Source: Branchinecta lynchi
Taxonomy: Eukaryota; Arthropoda; Branchiopoda; Anostraca; Branchinectidae
NCBI GenBank assembly: GCA_023053575.1
Contig: JAKZAP010000007.1
Coordinates: 15,529,508 to 15,593,507 of the forward strand
Direction: 5' to 3'
Length of the DNA: 64,000 nucleotides
In this document: positions 54,119 to 64,000 of the stretch, piece after piece
Position numbering within the stretch: position 1 is the first letter of the stretch
Layout: each line of letters opens with the position of its first letter
Position numbers and translations under genes: made by a program
The notes under the pieces: generated by a model
What the model was told of the DNA's origin: nothing
The model's database searches: none
The model's input: only the letters and a program-made list of their open reading frames with translations

Positions 54119-54532
54119 TTTGTCAGCTGAGTCCCACCCCTGGGCTATGCTTTTGCAACAGTAGTTGGTATATGCTGTTGGTTGTGATCGTTCTTTTTTG
54201 TTGTTGTCAGAGGAATTAATGTTTTCCGTTTATCCTTTTTTTGCCTTGTCTTTATTGTGCTCCATCTGTTTTTTATTTGATGGGTAATAAATGCATTCAT
54301 TCATAAAATGTGTCAACGTCATATATAAAAGTAAATACCAAATAAGATTAAAAATTTTATCTATAATAATTATAATTATAATATAATTTGATATTTATAA
54401 TTTTATACAATTATTTACGATTCATTGTCAGCTCTGGCTGAAGAAACGACTCCTTTTCCACACGGGTTGCTCACTCTCAGTTTTGCTGTACACGAACTGT
54501 CAGGGAATGGGCAACCCCTCACTACTTTAATG

Positions 54533-55535
54533 CATTTGACAATGCAAAACGGATACGTCAGCTAGATTTTATTACAGCTATGTTTCGACTCTTTTTCGCA
54601 AGGGATCTCTTCAGGCTATTATTTCATTTTGGACCCGGCTGCTGACCTCCTCCAAAACAGTAGCAGGGTCCAAAATCAAATCACAGTGCCAGCTTTAGCC
54701 CCAAGCAGTTTTCAGGGAAGAAGTTCACAAAATCAGATATTTAAGGAAGAATCTTTAATAGTTTTTCCACAAGTTCATTTTCCGGCTTGAGCCTGAAGAG
54801 GACGCTTGCCAAGAAAGGCAGAAATATAATAATAATAATAATAACTCATTTATTTCCTTAATAGTATTTAAAACTGCTAGCTGCGGATTGTCAACATAAC
54901 AAATTACGAATCACGACTGATTGATATTCTGACAGTTAAAATTACGAATAAAATAAGGCACAAACGAAGATAACTACCTTTCGGTTGAGTTTATGGGGGG
55001 GGGGGGGTGTTGAAGAAGCCGTAGCTTGTCAGTGTTAGCTAGTCTTCCCCTTGTGTCGGCCTGGTCTGGTCTGGAGTTTCGTCGAAGTCTGGGAAAATAG
55101 TCCGGTGGTGGTCAGAAGTTAAACATTTTTTCCCAAGGTTCATCGTCAGTTGATGCCTCCTATCCGCAAGGGTCGTCAACTGAAGCTTGACCAGAGTATC
55201 CTCATAGGAAACATAATCCGGACCAAGCATCACTTTGCACGACCTCTTCTGGATAGATTCGAGTCTTTCTGTCTGTTCTACTGTCAGTCCGGAATGCCAC
55301 ACAGGACACGCATATTCCACGCAGGGGCGAATGTATTTACAGTAGATTGTTTTTAAAACTCGAGGAGGGATTGCAAATCGGCGAAGGACAGCAAAAGACT
55401 TTAACAGTGGGGCTGATCTTGCAATGATGGAATCAACATGTGTTCTCCACTTCAAGTCATTATCTATTTTCACCCCAAGTAGTTTAAGAGCTCTAGTAAA
55501 ATGTAGCTGACGTATCCGTTTTGCATTTTCAAATA
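54533..55535. mobile_element. Family E long element with inverted ends enclosing a retroelement fragment
   Basis: The left end ATTTGACAATGCAAAACGGA + TACGTCAGCTAGATTTTA is mirrored by the right end (GTAGCTGACGTATCC..GCATTTTCAAAT). Next to the left end is the core TTTCGACTCTTTTTCGCAAG. The body holds a (TAA)n run (54826-54845), a poly-G tract (55002-55013) and a minus-strand RT C-terminus. It may be a single element with TIRs or a family E foldback that captured a non-LTR 3' end. Confidence 0.6.
55039..55473 (-). pseudogene. C-terminal fragment of a non-LTR retrotransposon ORF2
   Basis: 144 uninterrupted codons: MKIDNDLKWRTHVDSIIARS, YCKYIRPCVEYACPVWHSGL, LESIQKRSCKVMLGPDYVSY and DRRHQLTMNLGKKCL. 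This is the region after the RT domain in CR1/Jockey-like elements, usually seen as 5'-truncated copies. It lacks the catalytic domain. The open frame suggests a fairly young insertion. It is related to 44825-45345. Confidence 0.85.
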
Positions 55536-55559
55536 GGATTCGCAGTCATCTTGGGCTGA

Positions 55560-56420
55560 AGGAATATCTTTTTAATACATTCCACGGCTTTTCCTTAGAA
55601 ACGAAGATCTTGCAGTTTTTACCCAATTTTGCACGAATTATTACACGACCAACCATTTTTGTTCGTTTAGGCACCTGTGGTCCACCTAATCATTTCCGTG
55701 AGACGACTTTGAGGCTCTCAACCAGGATTCCCGACCCGGCCAGGTTTCAACTTCAGACCTATAAGTACGTAAATTTACCTTCAAGCAGGAGATTTTGTCG
55801 GTTCTGAACTTACCGGTTTCCAGCGGATTTCTTTCCTCCAAACAAAGAAGATGAAAAACTACTGTATCTTCCTTCACCCTCTCCGTGGACGCCTACACAA
55901 CAGTTGAATCACTTGCATTGGTCTGTCGGTTCTAACATTCCAGATTATTCACCGGATTCCGGGGAAAATATTCCTAACAGATGAAAACATCTACATACTG
56001 AGCGTGCTGATTTTAATGAATATATTCTCTCGAACGGGAAATTTTCGTTTCCAACAATTCATATCGATTCCGAATCAGGTTTACCTGTTGGCTCTACCGA
56101 ATTGTTTAGTTATCAATTTTGTGCTAACAGATTTCCAGATTTTACCGGATTCCAACTGCGCTATCAATCCTAGGTAAAAACTCTGGAATAAGCACTCTTT
56201 CCCCTCAGTCAGTTCTCTCACTAATTCCGCCAATACACTTTTTCGATCCCAATCCCAATGCCCTCCTCCACCCCACCCAAAGTACACCTCGGCGACACCA
56301 GTATTGATCTGAAGAATGAACGAACCAAGTTTCGCCTAATGTTCAAAAGTCATCTTGCGCACAAACAGACGGAAGGAAGGACAACTTTACAAAATCCGTC
56401 ACAACCATTAGCCGGGACCC
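55560..56420 (+). repeat. Family B repeat, decayed copy B7
   Basis: Diverged units with TTTTACCGGATTCCAACTGC and GGATTCCGGGG phrases end in a CAGACGGAAGGAAGGAC run (56365-56385). It is more diverged than the other copies and so probably older. Confidence 0.6.
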
Positions 56421-56539
56421 TACAAACGGACAGGCTCATAGAGTATCCTGCTACCTTAAATTTTTCGTCCCTTTACCAGCGTCTTTCAATTTGATATGCA
56501 AATTTGCCTAATTCCTTCTAAGAAGTGACAAACATAGGG

Positions 56540-56760
56540 CCATACCACCACTAGTATAGATGAAAAAGGCGAATTTTTCAGTTGCAAAATTCAATCGAAT
56601 ATTCGCAAAATTGAAATATTCGGAGGCGCCTCTCGAAAATCGCGAATATTCCGAAAAATTTAAATATTTCGCCAAATTGCAAAATATGGCGAATTTTCAC
56701 AATTTTCGCAAGAAAAATGCAACTTTTGCTGCAATTTTCGAGAATTTGCGCCCCGTCACT
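56540..56760. repeat. AT-rich repeat of GAATATTCGC/AATTTTCG phrases
   Basis: Dense recurrence of GCGAATATTC, AAATTCGC and AATTTTCGC on both strands. A shorter relative lies at 57785-57850. The overlapping frames on both strands are artefacts of this composition. Confidence 0.65.
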
Positions 56761-58109
56761 ACACAATCATGTCCAAACAAGTTCGTAGGAAGGCGATTCT
56801 TTGCAGCTTTGATAGATAACTGGGGATGAGTCAGGTTAGTCAAGGGTTGCATTGCATTTGAAGGCGATTATAGTGTGATTTAGATACAAAGGATACGTAC
56901 GATAGGAAAAGAATGAGTTTTTATTTGTAACTGGTCACAATATTTTTATTTGATTACTAGGTTAGAAAAAACAGGATCGGCCGGGGAGGGGCCGCGGTTT
57001 CATATCCGGAAGACGGAAATTCTTGTTTGACTTGCAGATTAGATTCTTGTACTGACTGAACTTGACGAACATCAGAAATAACCTACTTTTAACTCCTCTG
57101 TAGATTAAGCTTAGCAGAAAGGATGTTTGGCATATTAACAGGGGTTTCTCACTTTAGAAAAACCCTCACGTTTATGGTGTGGTATAATTATTCTGCGCTG
57201 TCAGTGGTTGTCACCGGGTGCTGGAGGTCTGTCAAGGATATGCATGTCAGTTATTTTTAATTCTTACGAAAACTCACCATAGTAGTCAATAAAGAAGTGA
57301 AAAAGTCATGAACTTCTCACAAGCGAAACTATGTGACCAATCTCGAATAAGGACTTCTTACTAGGTCTATCCATTATTCTTAAGGGGGAAGGAGAGGATG
57401 GGGCACCGGTATTCCAAACTCCTTCATTTGCGCATTTGACAATGTCTTCAACGGAACATGTATAAAAAATCCCTCGTTGAATGAAAACTAAAGAAGTGGC
57501 GGCTAAACGGATGCTGATTAGCAGAAAGGAATTCTGCGTAAAACCTATTCATCTAGCCGCCAATGTTCAGACTGTTCTGAATCCCTTGGTACATTGGAAG
57601 TGATCTAAGTGTTAGTGAGCAAACCACTCCCACAGAGTTGATCTGCTCACTTGCAGAGAGATACTGCTGATGAAGTTATACGGGATGAGAGCATACTCTT
57701 CACTGAGTTCCTCGGTTGTGGTCGGACACAGATGACAATTTGTATAGACACTATACTCGAACTCAGCATCCTTTTTTCAGCTTTCTTTTTAGTTTTTCGC
57801 AATTTTTCACAATTTTTCAGCGAATATTCGCAATTTTCGCAACATAAAATTGAGGTATTAAAATTTTACACCTATAACCACCAGTCATGTCGAACTGAGT
57901 ACACAATAGGTCTAAAAACAAAGAAAAATTGGTACCGCCTACCATACGAACAAATCGTTTTTTGAACACGTTCACTCCGTATTACAGATAAGAATTTGTT
58001 TAAGAATTTGTTTTCAATTTGTCTCGTCTTTTAGTTTGTAAACCCAAGCGCCATTTAATTGAGTTTTTTCTTTTTAACTATGACAGCTTGTGTAAATAAA
58101 TGGTTCTCA
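56761..58109. other. Intron sequence, nothing recognised
   Basis: AT-rich. The 104-codon plus frame at 57651-57965 runs over the AATTTTTCGC repeat and shows no family features. No exon is supported. Confidence 0.4.
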
Positions 58110-58790
58110 TTTTTGTAGTTACACAATTTCTGGCTCATTCCATAAGTCAACTTGAATACGTGCATTGACGAAATAACTTTATCAGTATTGGTAACCATTT
58201 TCTACCGTTACAGTAGGGCTTTTTGGTAAGCTACTAATACCAACGTTATCATTCCTTTTTGCGAAATAGCATATAAAAGCATGCTGCATAAAACGATGAG
58301 TGACAACAAAAGCAATAGTTATGAAGAAACACCCGTATCCTGCCGCCTTCGATTTTTTAGTTACACAAGTTCTCGCTCGTTCCATAAGTCGACTTGTCCA
58401 TGCGTTGACGAAATAAGTGTTATTAGTATAGGCCAAAACACGCCAGCGATTCTCAGGAAGAAGCAGTAAGCGTGTCCGTACGACTCAAACTCAACGACTC
58501 AAATCCTGTGTCAATCAATCACTGCGATCTTTGGCAGCTGTAACACCACTTCTGCCTTTCTTCCGCTAGATACCGGGAGAGGCCGGAGATTATGCATCGG
58601 CAAGGAGAGATAGTCATCAAGAGTATTGGCGACCATTCTCTACCGCTACAGTAGGGCTGCATGTTAAGCTTGTGACACCAACGTTGCCATTCCGTTTTGC
58701 GACATAGCATATAAAAGCATGCTGCATAAAAAAAGGAGTGACAACAAAAGCAATAGTTATGAAGAAAAACCTCGTGCGTACCCAAACCAC
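58110..58790. repeat. Duplicated ~240-bp segment with a nested insertion
   Basis: 58113-58345 (TAGTTACACAATTTCTGGCT to ..CAATAGTTATGAAGAAACAC) is repeated as 58357-58440 plus 58611-58770. The second copy is split by 58440-58610, which matches 13190-13320. Both copies share GCATATAAAAGCATGCTGCA. It is non-coding. Confidence 0.75.
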
Positions 58791-58864
58791 GCGAATGAAG
58801 CCAGAAAAGATTTTGTCTGTGAAATCTGTAACGTCGGTCCAAAAATAAATAATCATATACTCAC

Positions 58865-59059
58865 GGTCTCTTTCGGTGGGGAACCCGAGTCCGAAATATC
58901 AATGTCAGAGAGATCATCCGTTCCATCTATTGGCGGCAATCGAAGGTCTTGGAATGCAGAGAACTGCGACGGCGATATCGGCGGGGATCCTGGTGGGATG
59001 CAAATGGGCACACCTGCAGCACGCTGTGTAGCGACCAGCTCGCGTTCCAGGGTTTGAAG
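58865..59059 (-). CDS. PPP1R9A: Neurabin/spinophilin-like, exon with end of coiled coil and acidic Ser motif
   Basis: 195 bases, 65 codons, phase 0; acceptor ATTCCCAG before 59059 and donor ACC|GTGAGT. It encodes LQTLERELVATQRAAG, continuing the heptad pattern of the previous exon. Next comes a proline-rich turn (VPICIPPGSPPISPSQF) and LRLPPIDGTDDLSDIDISDS, an acidic Ser/Asp stretch that looks like a CK2-type phosphorylation site. It ends at the donor after SPPKET. Confidence 0.85.
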
Positions 59060-60029
59060 CTGGGAATATACATTTGTTAGGCAAATACTGGGGAGGGTAG
59101 AGCAGATAAGATCCAATAGATAGACCGGTGGTATACTGGAGTTAAGTTGGACATTTTTTTATAGTTCTAACGCCTTCATCTTCTCTATTAAACATATAGA
59201 TTGGGCAGTGCGACATTTTGCACGAGAAACTGGCATTTTTATTTTGTGTTAGTAACTGCTTTTTTTCTCAACCTCAAGACTTTTAAACCGCGTTTTCATA
59301 CATAATATTTCCTTTTTGATTTCGAACTGAAGAAAGATTCCAAAGAGAGATATCCCCACAGACTGTTCAGGTGAACGGTCGATGACACCAAAACACTTAT
59401 TCTCTACGGCAGTTTTATTTCTTCGTGGCTTAAGAGGTTTATTCTAACCCAGGTTGATCAAACACAATACGGCAACATGTCTGAAACACTAACTACGCGT
59501 TAAACGGGTAGTTTAACTGAAAGAATCTCGATGCACCTAAACGAGCGACATCCCTGGGTTAATCCATGGCCAAATGGATCATTTGCCATTCTACCCTATA
59601 GGTAGAAGAGTAGAATTCTACGCTAAGAGCAGAATGGCAAATCAGGTCGAAAGCTATGTCTCACATGAAGATGGCCAAGTTAAGCTTCATCTGCCAATCG
59701 TTAGTGAAAGACACCATAGCTCACAACACTGTTTAGGAACGAACGTGCGCACTGTGCCATTTTACCCGATTTGAGACCCTAGAAAGTAGCAGACCCAAAA
59801 CACGACCACGAGACTTGTGACCTCCCACAAACTCGACTGATTGTTATCTGAAATTTTGTGTACCCTATTTCACCCAGCATTTTAACTCTAGTGAAATTAT
59901 TCACAAGTTGTACTTGTAGTAAAGACGAAAGTTCTACCGTTTCGTGTTATTGGCGTGAATGACAATCCAATGCTAGTATCTATAATACAAGCTATTAAGG
60001 AAATAAAGTACATTATTTACTGATTTATC
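59060..60029. other. Intron sequence, nothing firmly recognised
   Basis: Apart from local inverted phrases around 59575-59645 (ATTTGCCATTCTACC and CAGAATGGCAAAT), no repeat or exon is identified. Confidence 0.4.
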
Positions 60030-62213
60030 TTAAACAAGAGCTACGAGCTCATATGGCACTTGTTACGAGTAGGCACGGCTCGGTTATGTCAATGATATAT
60101 CTAGTGTTTGCTAGGTGTCTTCCCACCAAGTTTCATCTCGATCCCTCCACTCATAGCGTTTTCCAATATTTCCGGTTCTCCCCTCCAGCTCCCCCCAAAA
60201 GTCACCGGATCCGGTCCGGATTTTAAGTGGGTCGTCTGAGGCATGAGGTCTTTCCAAATATCAAGTTTCATCGAGATCCGGTCACCCGTTCAAAAGTTAT
60301 AAATACCTCAAGATTCCGGATTCCCCCTCCCTCCACTCCCCCGACAGTGCCCGAATCGGCTCGGTTATGTCAATGATGTATCTAGTGTTTGCTAGGTGTC
60401 TTCCCACCAAGTTTCATCTCGATCCCTCCACTCATAGCGTTTCCAAAGATTTCCGGTTGCCCCCTCCAGCTCCCCCCAAAAGTCACCGGATCCGGTCCAG
60501 ATTTTAAGTGGGTCGTCTGAGGGATGAGGTCTTTCCAAATATCAAGTTCCATCGAGATCCGATCACCCGTTCAAAAGTTATAAATACCTCAAGATTCCGG
60601 ATTCCCCCTCCCTCTACTCCCCCCACAGTACCCGAATCGGCTCGGTTATGTCAATGATGTATCTAGTGTTTGCTAGATGTCTTCCCACCAAGTTTCATCT
60701 CGATCCCTCCACTCATAGCGTTTCCCAAGATTTCCGGTTGCCCCCTCCTGCTCCCCCCAAAAGTCACCGGATCCGGTCCAGATTTTAAGTGGGTCGTCTG
60801 AGGGATGAGGTCTTTCCAAATATCAAGTTCCATCGAGATCCGATCCCCCGTTCAAAAGTTATAAATACCTTAAGATTCCGGATTCCCCCTCCCTCTACTC
60901 CCCCCACAGTGCCCGAATCGGCTCGGTTATGTCAACGATGTATCTAGTGTTTGCTAGGTGTCTTCCCACCAAGTTTCATCTCGATCCCTCCACTCATAGC
61001 GTTTCCCAAGATTTCCGGTTGCCCCCTCCAGCTCCCCCCAAAAGTCACCGGATCCGGTCCAGATTTTAAGTGGGTCGTCTGAGGGATGAGGTTTTTCCAA
61101 ATATCAAGTTCCATCGAGATCCGATCACCCGTTCAAAAGTTATAAATACCTCAAGATTCCGGATTCCCCCTCCCTTTACTCCCCCCACAGTACCCGAATC
61201 GGCTCGGTTATGTCAATGATGTATCTAGTGTTTGCTAGGTGTCTTCCCACCAAGTTTCATCTCGATCCCTCCACTCATAGCGTTTCCCAAGATTTCCGGT
61301 TGCCCCCTCCAGCTCCCCCCAAAAGTCACCGGATCCGGTCCGGATTTTAAGTAGGTCGTCTGAGGCATGAGGTCTTTCCAAATATCAAGTTCCATCGAGA
61401 TCCGATCACCCGTTCAAAAGTTATAAATACCTCAAGATTCCGGATTCCCCCTCCCTCTACTCCCCACACAGTACCCGAATCGGCTCGGTTATGTCAATGA
61501 TGTATCTAGTGTTTGCTAGGTGTCTTCCCACCAAGTTTCATCTCGATCCCTCCACTCATAGCGTTTCCCAAGATTTCCGGTTGCCCCCTCCAACTCCCCC
61601 CAAAAGTCACCGGATCCGGTCCGGATTTTAAGTAGGTCGTCTGAGGCATGAGGTATTTCCAAATATCAAGTTCCATCAAGATCCGATCACCCGTTCAAAA
61701 GTTATAAATACCTCAAGATTCCGGATTCCCCCTCCCTCCACTCCCCCCCACAGTGCCCGAATCGGCTCGGTTATGTCAACGATGTATCTAGTGTTTGCTA
61801 GGTGTCTTCCCACCAAGTTTCATCTCGATCCCTCCACTCATAGCGTTTCCCAAGATTTCCGGTTGCCCCCTCCAGCTCCCCCAAAAGTCACCGGATCCGG
61901 TCCGGATTTTAAGTGGGTCGTCTGAGGCATGAGGTCGTTCCAAATATCAAGTTTCATCGAAATCCGATCACCCGTTCAAAAGTTAAAAATACCTCAAGAT
62001 TCCGGATTCCCCCTCCCTCCACTCCCCCCACGGTGCTCGGATCGGGGAAGTGACTATTTCCAACTTAATCATTTGGGGTCCCTGATATGCCTGCCAAGTT
62101 TTATCATCCTAGCTTATGTGGAAGTGCCCGAACTAGCAAAACCTGGACAGACCGACGGACGGACAGAAATTGCGATCGCTATATGGCACTTGGCCGAAGG
62201 GCAAGTGCCATAA
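60030..62213 (+). repeat. Family A element A6 with seven 281-bp tandem units
   Basis: Begins ACAAGAGCTACGAGCTCATA. Units start at 60080, 60361, 60642, 60923, 61204, 61485 and 61767 (phrase TCGGTTATGTCAA), so the period is 281 with one 282. They are very similar to one another. The 3' end is GACCGACGGACGG, GCGATCGCTATATGGCACTT and the hairpin closing CAAGTGCCATAAAAA (62213). This is the best complete copy for defining both family ends. It is non-coding. Confidence 0.92.
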
Positions 62214-62275
62214 AAACCCGAAAATGGCTCTCCCTCCATCGTATACCAAAACACAACCTTTTTCGTATTCACTAG

Positions 62276-62697
62276 AGACGTATTCTCGCCGTTCCCCCAG
62301 GACTCCACTTGAGGAGTCCCCACTTTTTTGTTTGTCCCAGGTACTCACTCCCCGTATTCTCGCGAGTCCCCACGGGCGGGGAATGCTCCGATTACCATCA
62401 CCATCATCAGAAAGGACTCCCTTTCAGATTCGGAGGCGAATCAATTTTTGCTGGTGTTGGTGCAATGTAAAATGAATTAAAAATATTAAGAATCAACAAA
62501 ACCAAAAATAAAGTGGATCCAGACTAGTTTCGTCATCTGGATATTTATTGTTCGAACAAAATCCGCTTTGGAAGCATTCCCCGTGTTCTCGCTGTTTTCT
62601 CTACGCGAGGTCCTCGTGGAGTGACTGCCTATATTCTCGCCGTTCCCTTCGATTCCCCGAGGAGTCCTCGGGGAACGGCGAGAATAAGCCTTAGATC
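62276..62697. mobile_element. Family D foldback/MITE, copy 2
   Basis: ACGTATTCTCGCCGTTCC at the left and GGAACGGCGAGAATAAGCC at the right mirror each other. The interior matches 17736-18132 in the opposite orientation (CTCACTCCCCGTATTCTCGC; CAGATTCGGAGGCGAATCA). Confidence 0.75.
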
Positions 62698-63045
62698 TGC
62701 CCTTCCCTTGAATACGCTGTCTCGATTGTCACTCTGGTTTAGCGCGGGAGCAGTTGGAACACCTTGAGAGGATCCACCACCAATCTTAACTAATAATACC
62801 GAAAGCCTCTAGAATTGCCTACATTTGCTTTCTGTACGAGTTCCGCCTGAGACCCTTGTCGAACCCTCGACACCAACTTGCACCAGGTACGGTAACAGAG
62901 CAATGAAGACCCCATCAATCATAGAAAAGCATCAATAATACTGATGGAAATTATTTCGCTTACGTTTGTGGATATAATTGTTCGTAGTTACGTGCTTGTA
63001 AGTGTGTATACCCTACATGTCTGAAAATTTAAGTGAATAACTTAC
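62698..63045. other. Intron flank, nothing recognised
   Basis: Sequence between family D copy 2 and the donor of the 63-kb exon. No ORF or repeat is recognised. Confidence 0.4.
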
Positions 63046-63189
63046 TCGGTTTCCCAGAGATCTTATGACCCCAACGAATAGCGCATCCCGGTCTCTGAGA
63101 CGCGTAAACACTAATTTCTCTCTCTGCTTGAAGTCCCGAATGAGCTTTTTTGCTCGCTGGTACTTGGCATCCAACGAAGCGAGTTCCGT
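63046..63189 (-). CDS. PPP1R9A: Neurabin/spinophilin-like, coiled-coil exon (first in window)
   Basis: 144 bases, 48 codons, phase 0; acceptor CCTTTACAG before 63189 and donor CGA|GTAAGT. It encodes TELASLDAKYQRAKKLIRDF then KQREKLVFTRLRDRDALFVG. The KYxxAKKLIRxF block is very like the coiled coil that follows the PDZ domain in neurabin and spinophilin. It is the most 5' exon recognised. The PDZ, PP1-docking and actin-binding parts should lie beyond base 64000. Six exons give ~565 C-terminal residues with every junction in phase. SAMD14 shares this C-terminal layout, so the exact paralogue is open. Confidence 0.83.
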
Positions 63190-63309
63190 CTGTAAAGGAA
63201 ATTAAGTTCAAATTTACTTTTGACGAAAGCGGAATGCGAAGAAAAGCTGATGCAGAAGATGGTTTTGGGGGGCAACGATGCAAAATTCACACAGCAAGGA
63301 GGGTATGTA

Positions 63310-64000
63310 TAACAAGAGCTACGAGCTCATATGGCACTTGTTACGAGTAGGTGGTGTGAGAAGCGAGATAGTGAATCTGAGCATTTTTCTGGGAATTCCA
63401 TCGGATCCGGTTGTTTTACACTCGTTTACACGCTATGCGAGCCACATCATTTCCGGGACTCCCCCCTAGTGTGGCCAAATACGACTCGGACACATACTAA
63501 CATCTCTTCTTCCCGTCCAACAAGTTTGATTCGAATCGGAGCATATATACAAATTTCCGGTTCCACAACCGCATGTCACAAAGTTCCCCCCCCCCCCCCC
63601 CCCCAACCATGGCCGCATGAGTTCGTACACAAGCTTTGCATATCTATAGGTCATCAGTTCTTATCACCCACAAAGTTTCACTCGAGTCGGACCATTTTTC
63701 CAAAACCAACGGAAGTCGGTAATTTCCAGATTCCCCCTCCCTCGACTCCCCGAAAAATTAAGTGTATTTGGTTGGGTCACTAATATGCCTGCCTAGTTTT
63801 ATCGTCCTTCGCAGATCTGGAAGTATCCTATCTCGCGATCACCGGAATTCCGGGAAATTCACTCCAACTCCCCACAACATGATCTGGTTCCGTCAAGAAC
63901 GTATCTAATGCTTATGATTTTTCTTCCCACCAAATTCAATCCCGATCCCTCGAAACTACTTCCACCCCCCACCCCCCACCCCCAGTATCGGATCCGGTCT
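63310..64000 (+). repeat. Family A element A7, cut by the window edge
   Basis: Starts ACAAGAGCTACGAGCTCATA at 63311 and resembles the A2-type interior (poly-C tract at 63585-63604, GAACCATGGCCGCATGAGTT, AAGTTTCACTCGAGTCGGAC). It runs off the right end, so its length and array are unknown. Confidence 0.8.

Larger units (their letters stand above)
50860..54310 (+). mobile_element. Non-LTR retrotransposon remnant RT2, split by nested repeats
   Basis: Bases 50936-51190 encode the end of an apurinic-type endonuclease (FTSDHFPLFIDARFSDVGPS; the SDHFP box) and linker. Bases 52680-54118 encode the RT and C-terminal region. Between them lie a reversed retroelement tail (TTTTATTTATGACCCCC near 51195-51230) and a family B copy (51400-52350). 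The 3' end is GATGGGTAATAAATGCATTC followed by ATTC repeats. It lies antisense to the host gene. Confidence 0.8.

Noticed and set aside
60080..62047. CRISPR-like regular array
   Set aside because: Units are 281 bp long with no distinct spacers and the locus is animal DNA; it is a tandem repeat inside family A.

Overview
This window is animal (metazoan) nuclear DNA. Its genes are split by introns of hundreds of bases to over 12 kb with GT..AG borders, and they encode animal proteins: mitochondrial aspartate aminotransferase, a secreted phospholipase A2 and the C-terminal half of a neurabin/spinophilin-type scaffold. Introns and spacers are packed with non-LTR retrotransposon remnants, foldback/MITE-like DNA elements and tandem-repeat-bearing interspersed repeats. 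This suits a repeat-rich, probably marine, invertebrate. The sequence alone does not fix the phylum. I see no bacterial operon, CRISPR array or rRNA gene.

All confident genes lie on the minus strand. (1) GOT2: exons at 7857-7939, 4460-4745 and 1908-2129 give the N-terminal ~197 residues; the rest lies left of the window. (2) A one-exon ORF for a small single-pass membrane protein, 22149-22664. (3) A complete four-exon secreted phospholipase A2: 29764-29797, 27915-28056, 24756-24928 and 24175-24362. (4) The 3' half of a neurabin/spinophilin (PPP1R9/SAMD14-type) gene: six exons between 63189 and 32783 whose reading phases all agree, ending in a SAM domain, a basic tail and a poly(A) signal at 31737. 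Its 5' half (PDZ and PP1/actin-binding parts in known relatives) would lie right of the window. Two further minus-strand ORFs (4007-4276 and 45527-45790) look protein-like but are unidentified.

Repeats, named here for convenience. Family A (5182-7535, 9681-11816, 13888-16567, 16678-17431, 60030-62213, 63310-64000) has palindromic ends carrying ATGGCACTTG and an interior of degenerate or exact ~281-bp tandem units. Family B (1-1480, 17430-17640, 19436-20480, 23845-24020, 39196-40230, 46678-46870, 51400-52350, 55560-56420) carries GGGATCCC ends, a GACGGACGGAC module and ~135-bp units with a CCGGATTCCGG core. Family D (17736-18132, 62276-62697) and family E (18377-18521, 18685-18865, 54533-55535) are foldback elements. 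Family G (about 25285, 31060, 37800, 42115, 4940) is a ~350-bp dispersed repeat. There are also hAT-like elements with 8-bp target duplications, a TTAA-flanked piggyBac-like MITE, tRNA-related SINE-like copies and several non-LTR reverse transcriptase relics.

The repeats are layered: elements sit inside elements, so relative ages can be read off. The most notable structures are GOT2 exon 1 in the loop of a ~2.1-kb-armed inverted repeat, a 7-unit 281-bp array whose sister copy has only 2 units, a recent ~1.15-kb tandem duplication, and a seamless 180-bp insertion in a reverse transcriptase reading frame.
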